From positions 1 to 37,688 of the forward strand of contig CANHIS010000028.1 of assembly GCA_947460255.1 (NCBI GenBank): a DNA stretch of 37,688 nt, read 5' to 3'. Positions 8,794-18,237 of the stretch are shown here, in pieces. Both the position numbers and the translations under genes were made by a program. Under the pieces are notes generated by a model. That model saw only the letters and a program-made list of their open reading frames with translations. It was not told the DNA's origin and made no database searches. Origin of the DNA: Bacteroidota bacterium (GTDB lineage Bacteria; Bacteroidota; Bacteroidia; M30B66). Each line of letters opens with the position of its first letter. Position 1 is the first letter of the stretch.

Positions 8794-9735
8794 ATGCCAT
8801 CAGGTAGTCCATTTTTAATTTTACTCCTGCTCGGAGTGATTTTACTCGCATTCTCTTTCAAAACAGTACAACAAGGCACCATCGGCGTTGTAACCATCTT
8901 CGGAAAGTACCGCAGAATTTTACATCCTGGGTTGAACTTTATCATTCCATTTATTGAAATGATTTTCAAACGCGTTTCTACCCAAAATCGTTCTGTTGAA
9001 CTTGAATTTCAGGCAGTTACTGTAGATCAAGCCAATGTATATTTTAAAACAATGGTGCTTTTCTCTGTAATGGATGCAGAAGAAGAAACCATCAAAAAAG
9101 TTGCATTCAAATTCATCGATGAACGGAATCTTATGCAAGCATTGATCAGAACAATCGAAGGTTCTATTCGATCATTTGTTGCAACTAAGAAACAAGCGGA
9201 AGTGCTATCCCTTCGAAGAGAAATAGTAGAGCACGTTAAAGATCAAATTGATGCAAATCTCGAAGGTTGGGGTTACCATCTGCAGGATCTTCAGGTAAAT
9301 GATATCACTTTCGATGAAGCAGTAATGCGTTCAATGAGTCAAGTCGTGGCTTCAAATAACTTGAAGGCAGCAGCCGAGAATGAAGGTCAAGCCCTGTTAA
9401 TTACAAAAACAAAAGCCGCTGAAGCTGATGGTAATGCCATTAAAATTGCTGCTGCTGCCGAACGTGAAGCCGCTCAATTACGCGGACAAGGGGTCGCGCT
9501 TTTCCGCCAAGAAGTGGCGAAAGGACTTAACAATGCAGCCAATGAACTAAAACAAGCAAACCTTGATACATCAATGATCATGTTCAGCATGTGGACAGAA
9601 GCCATCAAAAACTTTGCAGAATATGGCAAAGGGAATGTGATCTTTTTAGATGGATCAACCGATGGCATGCAGAAAACCATGAAACAAATGATGGGAATGG
9701 ACAAGGTAATGGATCCTGAAAATAAACATCTATAA
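8794..9735 (+). CDS. SPFH / band 7 domain membrane protein
   Basis: Protein of 313 residues. A hydrophobic segment at about 6-20 anchors it, followed at once by the SPFH core (QQGTIGVVTIFGKYRRILHPG, then NFIIPFIE), as in stomatin, prohibitin and HflK-like proteins. Residues about 200-245 are rich in Ala, Glu and Lys (AAAENEGQA, AAAAEREAAQLRGQG) and predicted to form the coiled coil that lets family members assemble into rings. The C-terminus is methionine-rich (MKQMMGMDKVM). SPFH proteins organise membrane microdomains or regulate membrane proteases; the exact role here is not known. It is the first gene of a four-gene run and shares one base with the next gene (TAATG). Confidence 0.88.
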   Translation: MPSGSPFLILLLLGVILLAFSFKTVQQGTIGVVTIFGKYRRILHPGLNFIIPFIEMIFKRVSTQNRSVELEFQAVTVDQANVYFKTMVLFSVMDAEEETIKKVAFKFIDERNLMQALIRTIEGSIRSFVATKKQAEVLSLRREIVEHVKDQIDANLEGWGYHLQDLQVNDITFDEAVMRSMSQVVASNNLKAAAENEGQALLITKTKAAEADGNAIKIAAAAEREAAQLRGQGVALFRQEVAKGLNNAANELKQANLDTSMIMFSMWTEAIKNFAEYGKGNVIFLDGSTDGMQKTMKQMMGMDKVMDPENKHL

Positions 9736-10256
9736 TGAAAAATTTATCGCTTTTCATTCTTCTATTTCCTTGTTTTTTAAATGCTCAAACTGAAGAAATT
9801 CGATGGATGAGCTTTACCGATGCTATGGAAGCTTCAAAAAAAGAGAAGAAAAAAATCCTCATCGATTTCTATACCGATTGGTGCGGCTGGTGTAAAAAAA
9901 TGGATGCTTCCACAATGAAAGATCCCAATGTGGCCAAATTTATCAATGAGCACTTTTATGCTGTGAAATTCAATGCAGAAAAAGAAAGCCCAATCACCAT
10001 AAACGATACAACTTTTGCTATCGTCCCAAATGCCGGCCGTAATGGCACACATGGCTTAGCAATTACACTATTAAATAGCCGTTTAGCTTACCCAAGCCTT
10101 GTATTTCTTGACGAAAGTTTCAATTTATTAAGCCCTCTTGCAGGATTCCAAACAAAAGAACAAATAGAAGGGCCACTTCGTTATTTCGGAGAAAATCATT
10201 TTCGAAAGCAATCATGGGCAGATTTCTCCAAAACATTTAAAAATAGCTTCCCATAA
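9735..10256 (+). CDS. Secreted thioredoxin-like protein with a CGWC site
   Basis: Protein of 173 residues. An N-terminal signal peptide (MKNLSLFILLFPCFLNAQ) implies export to the periplasm. The thioredoxin fold follows, with the redox motif WCGWC at residues 49-53 (Cys50, Cys53) in the context DFYTDWCGWCKKM, typical of the thioredoxin_7/DUF255-like group common in Bacteroidota. The segment YPSLVFLDE carries the usual cis-Pro region. It probably reduces or isomerises disulfides of periplasmic partners; substrates are unknown. The start codon overlaps the SPFH stop codon and the histidine kinase follows after 5 nt, so translation of the three is probably coupled. Confidence 0.88.
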   Translation: MKNLSLFILLFPCFLNAQTEEIRWMSFTDAMEASKKEKKKILIDFYTDWCGWCKKMDASTMKDPNVAKFINEHFYAVKFNAEKESPITINDTTFAIVPNAGRNGTHGLAITLLNSRLAYPSLVFLDESFNLLSPLAGFQTKEQIEGPLRYFGENHFRKQSWADFSKTFKNSFP

Positions 10257-10261
10257 AGCGG

Positions 10262-11260
10262 ATGTCGAAACTTTCAACTTCCTCATTTTTTAAAAACACC
10301 CCTCGCCCACTGCTCGTTTTTTACGTATTGGTGATCTATGTGTTTCTGCAATTTATGTGGTGGTCGTATCTGTTGTTCGACCTCAATCAACAAATTTTCA
10401 CCCTTCGAAATGAACTCGCAACATTAAAAAATCAAGGTTTCGATGTAGCTGAAAATCTCCTTAAAGAAAAACTTACCCAAAAACGCTTAATGATTTTTGG
10501 AGAAGGAATGGTGTTTATCATATTCCTTTCTTTAGGAATTCTGCAAATCCGAAAATCCTTTAAAAGAGAAAGTCAGGTTGGTCGACAACAAAAAAACTTT
10601 CTAATGTCGGTAACACATGAACTCAAATCGCCAGTTGCAGCTGTAAAACTCTTCCTTCAAACTTTAGCGAAACATGAACTTGAACGAAGTCGCCAGCAAG
10701 AAATAATTCGTCGTGCAGTGGATGAAACCAATCGCTTGGATCATTTGATCGGAAACATTTTAATGGCCTCTCAACTTGAAAATCACGCCTTTGCAATTCG
10801 AAAAGAGCAAATCAACTTAAGTGAATTATGTCATCATTTTGCTGCTGGATTTAATGCTCGATTCAACAAAGAGATTCTTAAAACCGGAATTCAAGAAAAT
10901 ATATGGTTAGATGCTGACCAAGAAGCTATCAAATCTATACTCCTTAATCTCACCGAAAACGCTTGTAAATATGGCGCAGATGAAACTCCAATAGAATTAA
11001 ACCTTTCGGCGGATAAGGAATGTGCGGTTATTCAAGTGAAGGACCAAGGTTCAGGAATTTCGCAAGAAGATAAAAAACGGATTTTTGAGAAATTCTTCCG
11101 TGCAGGAAATGAAGAAACAAGACGAACAAAAGGAACTGGTTTAGGACTTTACATTGTTAGAATTCTCACAGAACTTCACCAAGGCCAGATACGTGTAATA
11201 AACAATCAACCAGAAGGAAGTATTTTTGAACTTCGATTGAAATTCAACCAACATGCCTGA
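10262..11260 (+). CDS. Membrane sensor histidine kinase (orphan)
   Basis: Protein of 332 residues with two membrane helices (about 17-39 and 76-96) and a short loop of about 35 residues between them, so little extracytoplasmic sensor domain. The dimerisation box has SVTHELKSPVAA with the phospho-acceptor His119. The ATPase domain has the N box LTENACKYG (Asn233), G1 DQGSGIS (261-267), the F region IFEKFFR and G2 GTGLGLYIV (291-299). No response regulator gene is adjacent, so its partner is elsewhere. The last 8 bp overlap the start of gpmI, and it sits 5 nt after the thioredoxin gene. With so small a loop it may sense membrane state or a protein partner, possibly its SPFH or thioredoxin neighbours (inference). 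Confidence 0.92.
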   Translation: MSKLSTSSFFKNTPRPLLVFYVLVIYVFLQFMWWSYLLFDLNQQIFTLRNELATLKNQGFDVAENLLKEKLTQKRLMIFGEGMVFIIFLSLGILQIRKSFKRESQVGRQQKNFLMSVTHELKSPVAAVKLFLQTLAKHELERSRQQEIIRRAVDETNRLDHLIGNILMASQLENHAFAIRKEQINLSELCHHFAAGFNARFNKEILKTGIQENIWLDADQEAIKSILLNLTENACKYGADETPIELNLSADKECAVIQVKDQGSGISQEDKKRIFEKFFRAGNEETRRTKGTGLGLYIVRILTELHQGQIRVINNQPEGSIFELRLKFNQHA

Positions 11261-12761
11261 AAAAAAAGTAGCACTACTCATCCTTGATGGATGGGGAATT
11301 GGAGATGGAACACATGCTGATGCCATCGCAAATGCGAATACACCTGTAATGAAAAGATTGATGCAGGAAAACCCTTGGTCTACTCTTCGAACTTCAGGGC
11401 TAGACGTAGGCCTTCCTGAAGGTCAAATGGGGAATTCAGAAGTTGGTCATCTCAACATTGGAGCAGGTCGAGTGATATACCAAGAGTTGGTAAAAATCAA
11501 CCATTCCACCGAAAATGGCGAAATGGCAGTAAATCCTACCCTGCAAGAAGCTTTTCGATTTGCTAGGGAAAACAATAAATCCGTTCACTTTTTTGGTTTG
11601 CTTTCGGATGGTTGCATCCACTCTTCCGACAAACACCTTCACCACCTCATCCAGCTTGCTGAGATTGCAAATGTTCCAATGTTCTATGTGCACGCTTTCA
11701 CCGATGGTCGTGACACCGACCCAAAAAGTGGAGCAGGTTTCATTCAATCATTGCTGGAAAAATTATCTGCCACAAAAGGAAAATTAGCAACGGTTGTTGG
11801 AAGATATTATGCTATGGACCGCGATAAACGCTGGGAACGTGTTAAAGTAGCTTATGACGTGTTGGTAAATGGGAAAGGAGAAATAAGCTCTGACGTATTG
11901 AAAACACTAAATGAACGCTATGATTCAGGCCAAACAGATGAGTTCATCCAACCAATTGTTGCTGATCAAGTGAATGGAAAAATCCAGCCTGGTGATGTGG
12001 TAATTAGCTTCAACTACCGAACAGATCGATGCCGAGAAATTACTGAAGTACTTACTCAACAAGCATTTCCTGAATATGACATGAGTCCCTTGCCTTTGTA
12101 TTATGTAACAATGACCAATTACGACGACAGTTACAAAGGTGTGAAGGTGATTTTTTCAAAGGATGATATGGAATTTACTCTCGGCGAGGTGATTTCAGCG
12201 GAAGGAAAAACACAATTGCGTATTGCTGAGACAGAAAAGTACCCACATGTTACGTTTTTCTTTTCCGGAGGCCGTGAATCAACGTTTGCTGGAGAGCGTC
12301 GAATTATGATTCCTTCTCCAAAGGTGCCAACCTACGATTTACAACCAGAAATGAGTGCTGAAGGAATCATGAACGCCGTAATTGAAGATATCGAAAGCAA
12401 CCAGCCCGATTTTATCTGTTTAAACTTTGCGAATCCCGACATGGTGGGGCATACAGGCGTATACACTGCAATTGTTAAAGCAGTAGAAACTGTTGATTTT
12501 TGCTTAGGGCAAGTGCTTGAAACACTTCTGAAGTTTAAGTATTCTTCAATCATTATTGCAGATCATGGAAATGCCGACTTCGTAGAAAATCCAGATGGGA
12601 GTCCGAATACAGCCCACACAACCAATCCTGTTCCTTGCATTTTGATCGATAATGAATGCAAACAAATTAGAAATGGGAAGCTCGCCGATATTGCACCAAC
12701 AATTTTACATCTGATGGGTATAAATATTCCTGAGCAAATGAACGGCGATATCCTCGTTTAA
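11253..12761 (+). CDS. gpmI: 2,3-bisphosphoglycerate-independent phosphoglycerate mutase
   Basis: Cytoplasmic glycolytic enzyme that interconverts 3- and 2-phosphoglycerate using two Mn ions and a phosphoserine intermediate. The 502 residues match the normal iPGM length. Visible signatures are LLILDGWGIG (metal ligand Asp12), GQMGNSEVGHLNIGAGR with the catalytic Ser62, HAFTDGRDTDP, FNYRTDR, NFANPDMVGHTG and IIADHGNAD. The start overlaps the end of the histidine kinase gene by 8 bp, so translation is probably coupled to a signalling gene, which is unusual for a glycolytic enzyme. A strong terminator follows. Confidence 0.97.
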   Translation: MPEKKVALLILDGWGIGDGTHADAIANANTPVMKRLMQENPWSTLRTSGLDVGLPEGQMGNSEVGHLNIGAGRVIYQELVKINHSTENGEMAVNPTLQEAFRFARENNKSVHFFGLLSDGCIHSSDKHLHHLIQLAEIANVPMFYVHAFTDGRDTDPKSGAGFIQSLLEKLSATKGKLATVVGRYYAMDRDKRWERVKVAYDVLVNGKGEISSDVLKTLNERYDSGQTDEFIQPIVADQVNGKIQPGDVVISFNYRTDRCREITEVLTQQAFPEYDMSPLPLYYVTMTNYDDSYKGVKVIFSKDDMEFTLGEVISAEGKTQLRIAETEKYPHVTFFFSGGRESTFAGERRIMIPSPKVPTYDLQPEMSAEGIMNAVIEDIESNQPDFICLNFANPDMVGHTGVYTAIVKAVETVDFCLGQVLETLLKFKYSSIIIADHGNADFVENPDGSPNTAHTTNPVPCILIDNECKQIRNGKLADIAPTILHLMGINIPEQMNGDILV

Positions 12762-12772
12762 AGAACAAGACT

Positions 12773-12820
12773 TCAAAAAAAATCCCCGTGTAGAATGGTC
12801 TTTACACGGGGATTTTCATT
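12773..12820. terminator. Bidirectional terminator between gpmI and the CUB protein gene
   Basis: AATCCCCGTGTA (12781-12792) and TACACGGGGATT (12803-12814) form a perfect 12-bp stem with a 10-nt loop. It is followed by TTCATTTT on the plus strand, and preceded by an A-run that reads as a T-run on the minus strand. It can therefore stop both converging transcripts. Confidence 0.9.
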
Positions 12821-12837
12821 TTAAAAACACTCTGATT

Positions 12838-15800
12838 TTATCTCAATAAGGTCAGCGTGCCTTCGTAAGTGTTTTTCAATCCGTTTCTATCGACTGCTTG
12901 AATCTTGTATATGTAGATTCCCCCAGGAAGTGTTTTGTTACTCAAACGCGTTTTACCATCCCAGCCATTCTCAATGTCGAAGGTACTGTAAAGTAGCTCT
13001 CCCCAACGGTTATAAATGTTCATGGAGAATTCAGCAACATCTTCACCAAAGGCTCTGAAAACATCATTGTATCCATCTTCATTTGGAGTAAAGGCTGTTG
13101 GCACATAAAGCTTGTATCCAATCTGCACGTATACAGTTCTTGAAGTGGAATCAAGACATCCAAATTCATTTATTGCAAGCTGCGTGATGGTGTACGATCC
13201 AGAATCAGGGAACATTGGTCTCGCGTTTCGCGTGTAAATCGTGTCTAACCCTTCAATTTGGTAGATGATTTCAGAAGCTCCATTCGAAACATCCAAAATC
13301 TCTGTGTACGGATTAATAATGTCGATCAAATCTGGACTTACACTAAATCCTGCTGCAGGAGTTGGATTAATGACAATCATATTCTCCATCCTGTAGGTAT
13401 TTGAGCATCCATACTCTGATGTAACTTGAAGCGAAACGGTATAACTTCCAGCACTGTTATAGAGTACAGTTGGATTGTTTTGCTCTGAGAATTTATCATT
13501 TCCGAAAGACCAGCCAATTGTTCTAACTGGATCATCTGATTCTGATAAATTATCGAATGAAATCAGTGCTGGCTCACATGCGGTATAAGCACTTGCATCA
13601 AAATTGGCAACTGGCATACGCCAAACCTGAACTGGGAATTGGAACAGGTTGCTCTCGCAGCCTTGATCGGTAATTCTCAGCGTTACATTGTTTAACCCAG
13701 TCGAACCAAAACTAATATCCTGAGGATTCTTATCGAAAGACGCTGGGATATTGGCTGATGGGCCAAATTGCCAATCGAATGTAGCCAATGGGCCAAATTG
13801 CCCGCCAGCATTAAAATCAAAAGAATTTCCTTCGAAGCACATTGGCGCAGGGCCTTCAAAATTTGCTATTGGCTGAGGAAGAACCGTAACAATTACAGTA
13901 TCGGTGGTTGAACAACCAAGGTCAGTTGTAACAACAATGTATTCCTTAATCATCGGCTCCAGCCCAACATTCGAGTTCGCAGCCAATGGGTTAGAAATAT
14001 TCGTGAAATTCAAACCTTCAAGTGGCGTCCAAACATAAGTGTAACCAGCTGTTGGAGTTGTTCCAATTTGGGCAGGCACTAAAGAACAAACTGTGAGATC
14101 TGCTCCTGCATTTGAGATTGGCAATGGCACAACTACCACATCAACAGATCCAACAGGCGATGAACAACCATTTTCGGTAATCACAAGCGTGTAGTTTCCT
14201 GAAATTCCCGGTTGAGCATCTATAAACTCAGGATTACGAATGGTTGAAGTAAACGTATTTGGGCCATTCCAACTGTATTGTGTGCCAACAATTGGTAAAG
14301 GTGCAGGACCAGAAATGTTCAATGTGTCTCCTTGGCAAACTGGCGAGTTAGTTGTAATCGCAGGAAGGGCTGGTATTGGGAAGATCGTTACAGCAGTTGT
14401 TGCAGGTAAACTCCAACATCCATTTACCTGAACACGTGCAGTGTAATTCCCCGACATCGCAGCTGTAGTATTGGCTATTTGAGGATTAAATAGTGCAGAA
14501 AAAATGGCTCCGCCTGGATTGGTCCATTCAAAAGTTCCACCAACAACGTCTGGTGTATTTAATTGTAGAAGATCACCCGCACAAAGAGGGCCATTGTTGG
14601 TTGGGGTTGGAGTTGAAGGATAAGGGTTAACTACAACATCAATTAATGCTGGTATAGAAGGACAACCATTCACTGAAACAACGCAGCTGTATTGACCATT
14701 TGCAGAAGCTGATGCTGCCGCAATTGAAGGATTTTGAACAGCAGAAGTAAATCCGTTCGGGCCAGTCCATGAGAAGCTTCCAGAGTTTACGTTTATTGCC
14801 GACAAGTTGAGTGCCGTGCCTTCACAAATTGGAGAGTTGCTCGATGGCACAGGCGCCAGTGGAGTAGGAAACACGAAAACATTGGTTGTTGCAATACTTT
14901 GGCAACCAGTTGCTGCTACTGTAGCTGTTACTGTATAAACACCTTGATCTAAAGCCACTACAGATGGGAACACTGGATTTTGATCTGTAGAAGTAAACCC
15001 GTTAGGGCCTGTCCATAAATAAGTTGCATCCACTATGTCTGTTGCATTAAGAGAAACGCTTTGTCCGATACATGCCGGACCTGAAGTTGAGGCGCCAACT
15101 GGACAAACAGAACATGACTCAGGAGCATTGTAGGTTTGAATGTAGGCGCATGTGTTATCGTCTGAAAACACAACGCTAATTTCTCCAACAGCCCCGTTTG
15201 AGGCCATGTTAGTAAAGTTGTAATTCACAATTGGATCGAATGGCGCAGTAAATTGAACAAAGCCTCCAAGAGAATTCGCAATTGTGAGTGTTCCTGTTTC
15301 TGGAGGATTGGTGAGCTCTATGTCACCAGTCATAGAAAATGTATTTGTTGCAGGATCACATGCTGTAGGGTTAACAGGCACATCAAGTTCACAAAAAATA
15401 CTGCAATCAGTTGAACCTGATCCTCCATCTTGTTGGAAGTTGATGTTGGTTGCCTGGTTGGAAAAATTGGTAAGCAACAACATATAATACTCTCCTGCTT
15501 GTGCGTTCGGAATATTGCAGTTTTCAATTGCTGCTCCAGAATAACTACAGTCAACAAAGTAAGAACCTGCACCAGCTGCACAGTCTTGATTTGGATCGGT
15601 GGCTTCTCCACAAATACCATTTTGCCATTGAAGTTCTGTAAATGGTCCCCAACAAATAAAGTCTACGTCAAATCCAGATGTAATCAAGATATCGATCGGC
15701 CCAGTTTCTTCAATTCGCATGAAGTACCAAGCGGGATTTGGTGTCGAACCTAAACAACAAATCCCACCGCCGAATTCAGAATTTGTTCCAGTTGCTGCAG

Positions 15801-17448
15801 GAAACGTAATACCTCCATCAACTTCAGTACAAAATGGTTGAGCATCGTCGCAAAAACCTGTTGGTGCATCAACTGGATCCTGGCATGTCACACATTGAAC
15901 AGTTGCTTCAAAGCCAATATTGGTAACGCTGCTGCTTGATGTAAAAACCAATGTCATGCAACCGCCTGAAGCAGTAGAGCTGCTTATTGGAGGAGGCATG
16001 GTAAAGCCCGAAAAAATCCCTAATAACTCGGCCGTGTTATCCGGACCATCGTATATCGTTAACCTGTCGAAAGTTGCTTCTGTAGTAAATTCTGTGAATG
16101 TCAAATTAATGCATTCAGCAGTGCCAGAACAGATCGTTTGAGAAACATTTAAGTCATTTGCATACTGACCAGGCCCGCCTGGATCCTGAAGAATTGCATT
16201 GCAAGTAGTAACCAAAGGACCTCCTTGTCCTAGAATTAAAATATCAGGTGGAGGTGGACATGGCAAACAGGAAAGTGTAGCACTAAATCCAGCGCTATTC
16301 GTGAATGCGTTCGTGATAAACTGAACCGTCATGCAACCTCCAGAATTGGTTGTACTTGTTACTGCAGGAGGAATATTAAAACCTGAAACTTCATCAATCA
16401 GTGCGGCGCCAACTGTAGCTCCATCATAAAATCTGATAAGGTCGATTGTATTTTCAGTTTGAACCTGGTTGAACGTTAACCGAACACAATTTCCAGCATC
16501 GGAGCAAAAAGTTTGAATTACGTTCAAATTTGGAGGATAATCACCAGATCCGCCTGGATCTAAAAGAGTTCCTCCACAGGTGTTGATTGTAGCTGGGCCT
16601 TGCCCGAGAATCATAACATTCTGCGGTGGAGCGCATGGAACACAATCTATTGTGGCTTTAAAGCCTTCGAAATTTGTTCCGCCGTTGCTCGTAAACTCAA
16701 GTGTTAAACAACCACCAGATTGATCGGATGTAATAACTGCAGGAGGAATTCCAAAACCTGAAGCGATATTGAGCAGTGGAGATGCTACGCTATTTCCATC
16801 ATAAAAACGTATAAAGTCGATACCTGACTCCATCTCGAACTCAGAGAAAGTTAACCGAACACAATCTCCAGTTCCTGAACAGAAGGTTTGAATTGTATTT
16901 GAATTGTCAGGATAATTGTTGGTTGCTCCTGGATCGCGGAGAATTCCACCACAGCCTGTGATAGTAGAACCACCTTGACCGAGCGTATAAATAATTGGGT
17001 CTGGAGGACATGGAACACAAGCAATTCCGATAGAAAAGCCGTCTCTTATCACCGAACCATCTGAAACAAAATTAAGTGTTATGCTTCCGCCTGAACCTAC
17101 AGTACCTGTTAAAACCATAGGAACCGCTAGAGCTTCTCCAGCATATTCAAGCAATGCCTCTCCAGCAGCAGCGGGGCCACTGTATACGCGGAGAAAGTCA
17201 AAATTTGCTTCAGTTGCAAATGAAGTTATAGTAAGCTGAATACATTCGCCTGGATTAGCAGATGTAAATGTTTGTGTAACGTTTAAGTTGTTAGCGTATG
17301 TTCCTGTTCCTCCTGGATCAAGAATAGTTCCTCCGCAGGTTACAATGTTTGCCCCACCTTGGCCAAGGATGTATTGTTGTGCAGCCAAATCGATCCCCGA
17401 AACAAGCACGGCGATCATGAGAAACAAATGGTAAAATCTGATTTTCAT
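12838..17448 (-). CDS. Giant secreted protein: four CUB-like domains, Ig/PKD repeats, T9SS type B domain
   Basis: Protein of 1536 residues. A signal peptide (about 1-24, ending LAAQ) is followed by four CUB-like domains of about 126 residues each (about 26-530). Each starts with a variant of LGQGG and a CGG...DPGG...Y segment, then a xFDxxRxYDG-type motif, and ends in a CxPCPP-type linker. A Cys-rich domain follows (PFCTEVDGG, WYFMRIEETG, CSIFCELDV; about 530-780). Next come five Ig-like repeats with WTGPNGFTS-type cores (about 790-1170), then PKD-type domains (DWQFGP, GWSFGND). The last ~95 residues are the CHU_C domain (AFTPNEDG, IYNRWGELLY, NGWDGK, PGGIYIYK), so it should leave through T9SS and be surface-attached (type B). 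CUB and PKD modules usually bind sugars or proteins; an adhesin or matrix role is inference. It lies 5 nt after a small secreted protein gene. Confidence 0.93.
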   Translation of the reverse strand: MKIRFYHLFLMIAVLVSGIDLAAQQYILGQGGANIVTCGGTILDPGGTGTYANNLNVTQTFTSANPGECIQLTITSFATEANFDFLRVYSGPAAAGEALLEYAGEALAVPMVLTGTVGSGGSITLNFVSDGSVIRDGFSIGIACVPCPPDPIIYTLGQGGSTITGCGGILRDPGATNNYPDNSNTIQTFCSGTGDCVRLTFSEFEMESGIDFIRFYDGNSVASPLLNIASGFGIPPAVITSDQSGGCLTLEFTSNGGTNFEGFKATIDCVPCAPPQNVMILGQGPATINTCGGTLLDPGGSGDYPPNLNVIQTFCSDAGNCVRLTFNQVQTENTIDLIRFYDGATVGAALIDEVSGFNIPPAVTSTTNSGGCMTVQFITNAFTNSAGFSATLSCLPCPPPPDILILGQGGPLVTTCNAILQDPGGPGQYANDLNVSQTICSGTAECINLTFTEFTTEATFDRLTIYDGPDNTAELLGIFSGFTMPPPISSSTASGGCMTLVFTSSSSVTNIGFEATVQCVTCQDPVDAPTGFCDDAQPFCTEVDGGITFPAATGTNSEFGGGICCLGSTPNPAWYFMRIEETGPIDILITSGFDVDFICWGPFTELQWQNGICGEATDPNQDCAAGAGSYFVDCSYSGAAIENCNIPNAQAGEYYMLLLTNFSNQATNINFQQDGGSGSTDCSIFCELDVPVNPTACDPATNTFSMTGDIELTNPPETGTLTIANSLGGFVQFTAPFDPIVNYNFTNMASNGAVGEISVVFSDDNTCAYIQTYNAPESCSVCPVGASTSGPACIGQSVSLNATDIVDATYLWTGPNGFTSTDQNPVFPSVVALDQGVYTVTATVAATGCQSIATTNVFVFPTPLAPVPSSNSPICEGTALNLSAINVNSGSFSWTGPNGFTSAVQNPSIAAASASANGQYSCVVSVNGCPSIPALIDVVVNPYPSTPTPTNNGPLCAGDLLQLNTPDVVGGTFEWTNPGGAIFSALFNPQIANTTAAMSGNYTARVQVNGCWSLPATTAVTIFPIPALPAITTNSPVCQGDTLNISGPAPLPIVGTQYSWNGPNTFTSTIRNPEFIDAQPGISGNYTLVITENGCSSPVGSVDVVVVPLPISNAGADLTVCSLVPAQIGTTPTAGYTYVWTPLEGLNFTNISNPLAANSNVGLEPMIKEYIVVTTDLGCSTTDTVIVTVLPQPIANFEGPAPMCFEGNSFDFNAGGQFGPLATFDWQFGPSANIPASFDKNPQDISFGSTGLNNVTLRITDQGCESNLFQFPVQVWRMPVANFDASAYTACEPALISFDNLSESDDPVRTIGWSFGNDKFSEQNNPTVLYNSAGSYTVSLQVTSEYGCSNTYRMENMIVINPTPAAGFSVSPDLIDIINPYTEILDVSNGASEIIYQIEGLDTIYTRNARPMFPDSGSYTITQLAINEFGCLDSTSRTVYVQIGYKLYVPTAFTPNEDGYNDVFRAFGEDVAEFSMNIYNRWGELLYSTFDIENGWDGKTRLSNKTLPGGIYIYKIQAVDRNGLKNTYEGTLTLLR

Positions 17449-17453
17449 ATCGC

Positions 17454-17840
17454 TTAGTGAGAATTTGAGTTGGTGTTTAATTCTTGTTCGATGCGGAGAA
17501 GTTCAGCATCTAACTCCTGAATAGACAAAAGATCTATGGGATGGCCAGGCACAGATTGATAATGCCTTGTTCTTTTATCAACTTGTCTTTGCAAAACACC
17601 CACATCAACCTTATTAAGATCAACCTCTGGGCATTCAGGACAAGGTTTATCGTGGTTAATAACGAATGACCTTTGGAAGATAAAGTTCACTTGTGCGAGC
17701 TTAACCGGGGTCATGTTGATGATGTCAGAATCAGCATAATACTTGCGTGCACGAAAATCTATCGCTTGAAGATTGTCGGCACTCTGTGCGTAAAAATCCG
17801 CTGAAAGCATTACAAATAGAGCAAAAAGGATGGTTTTCAC
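17454..17840 (-). CDS. Small secreted protein, GTG start, upstream partner of the CUB protein
   Basis: Protein of 128 residues that I do not recognise. A signal peptide (KTILFALFVMLSADFYAQ) implies export. The mature part is hydrophilic, with a Cys pair in KPCPECPEVD, and ends in a helical, Glu/Leu-rich segment (IQELDAELLRIEQEL). The start is GTG at 17840: it gives a complete signal peptide, and a perfect TATCTTTG promoter box lies 19 nt upstream, while the first internal ATG would leave too short a leader. It is 5 nt upstream of the 1536-residue CUB protein and surely co-transcribed with it, so it may help export, anchoring or folding of that protein, or be a partner subunit (inference). Confidence 0.8.
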   Translation of the reverse strand: MKTILFALFVMLSADFYAQSADNLQAIDFRARKYYADSDIINMTPVKLAQVNFIFQRSFVINHDKPCPECPEVDLNKVDVGVLQRQVDKRTRHYQSVPGHPIDLLSIQELDAELLRIEQELNTNSNSH

Positions 17841-17859
17841 AGGTTAAAGTATGATAAAA

Positions 17860-17867
17860 CAAAGATA
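17860..17867 (-). promoter_or_regulatory. Bacteroidota -7 box (TATCTTTG) of the CUB protein operon
   Basis: Exact match to TAnnTTTG on the minus strand, 19 nt before the GTG start at 17840. It is well placed to drive both the small secreted protein and the CUB protein. Confidence 0.55.
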
Positions 17868-18237
17868 AATAAATATGCAAGAAATCATCAGATTTGAAAA
17901 AATCATCAGGTCCTTTCAAAAACTGAGGGCAAAAGCATATTCATTAATTGTGATGGAGCATTCAATACAAACGCTGCACATCCAATAATTAAATAGATTA
18001 TAAATATATTAACTGCTGACATTCTGCATATTACGAAATATACAAACTACATTGCCAAATCAAGACTTCTACAAATCAAGTAACAATCAATATTGCACAA
18101 CAGCGCTTATCAAAAGCAATCTTTTTAGAATAGAATACCTAAAAAGTGAATTGGTAAAGCGTAACAATGGTCACGCAAGAATCTTAATCCAAGATGGACA
18201 GTTTTACACAACAAAGTAGCAGAAAAAGTTGAATGCC
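17868..18237. other. 370-bp AT-rich intergenic region with a possible gene remnant
   Basis: The region lies between two minus-strand genes. AAATCATCAG occurs twice close together (about 17881-17907). On the plus strand a frame is open for about 66 codons and ends with a TAG at 18217-18219 (peptide ends GHARILIQDGQFYTTK). It has no ATG start and no visible ribosome site or promoter. It could be a decayed gene end or chance; nothing else was seen. Confidence 0.35.
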
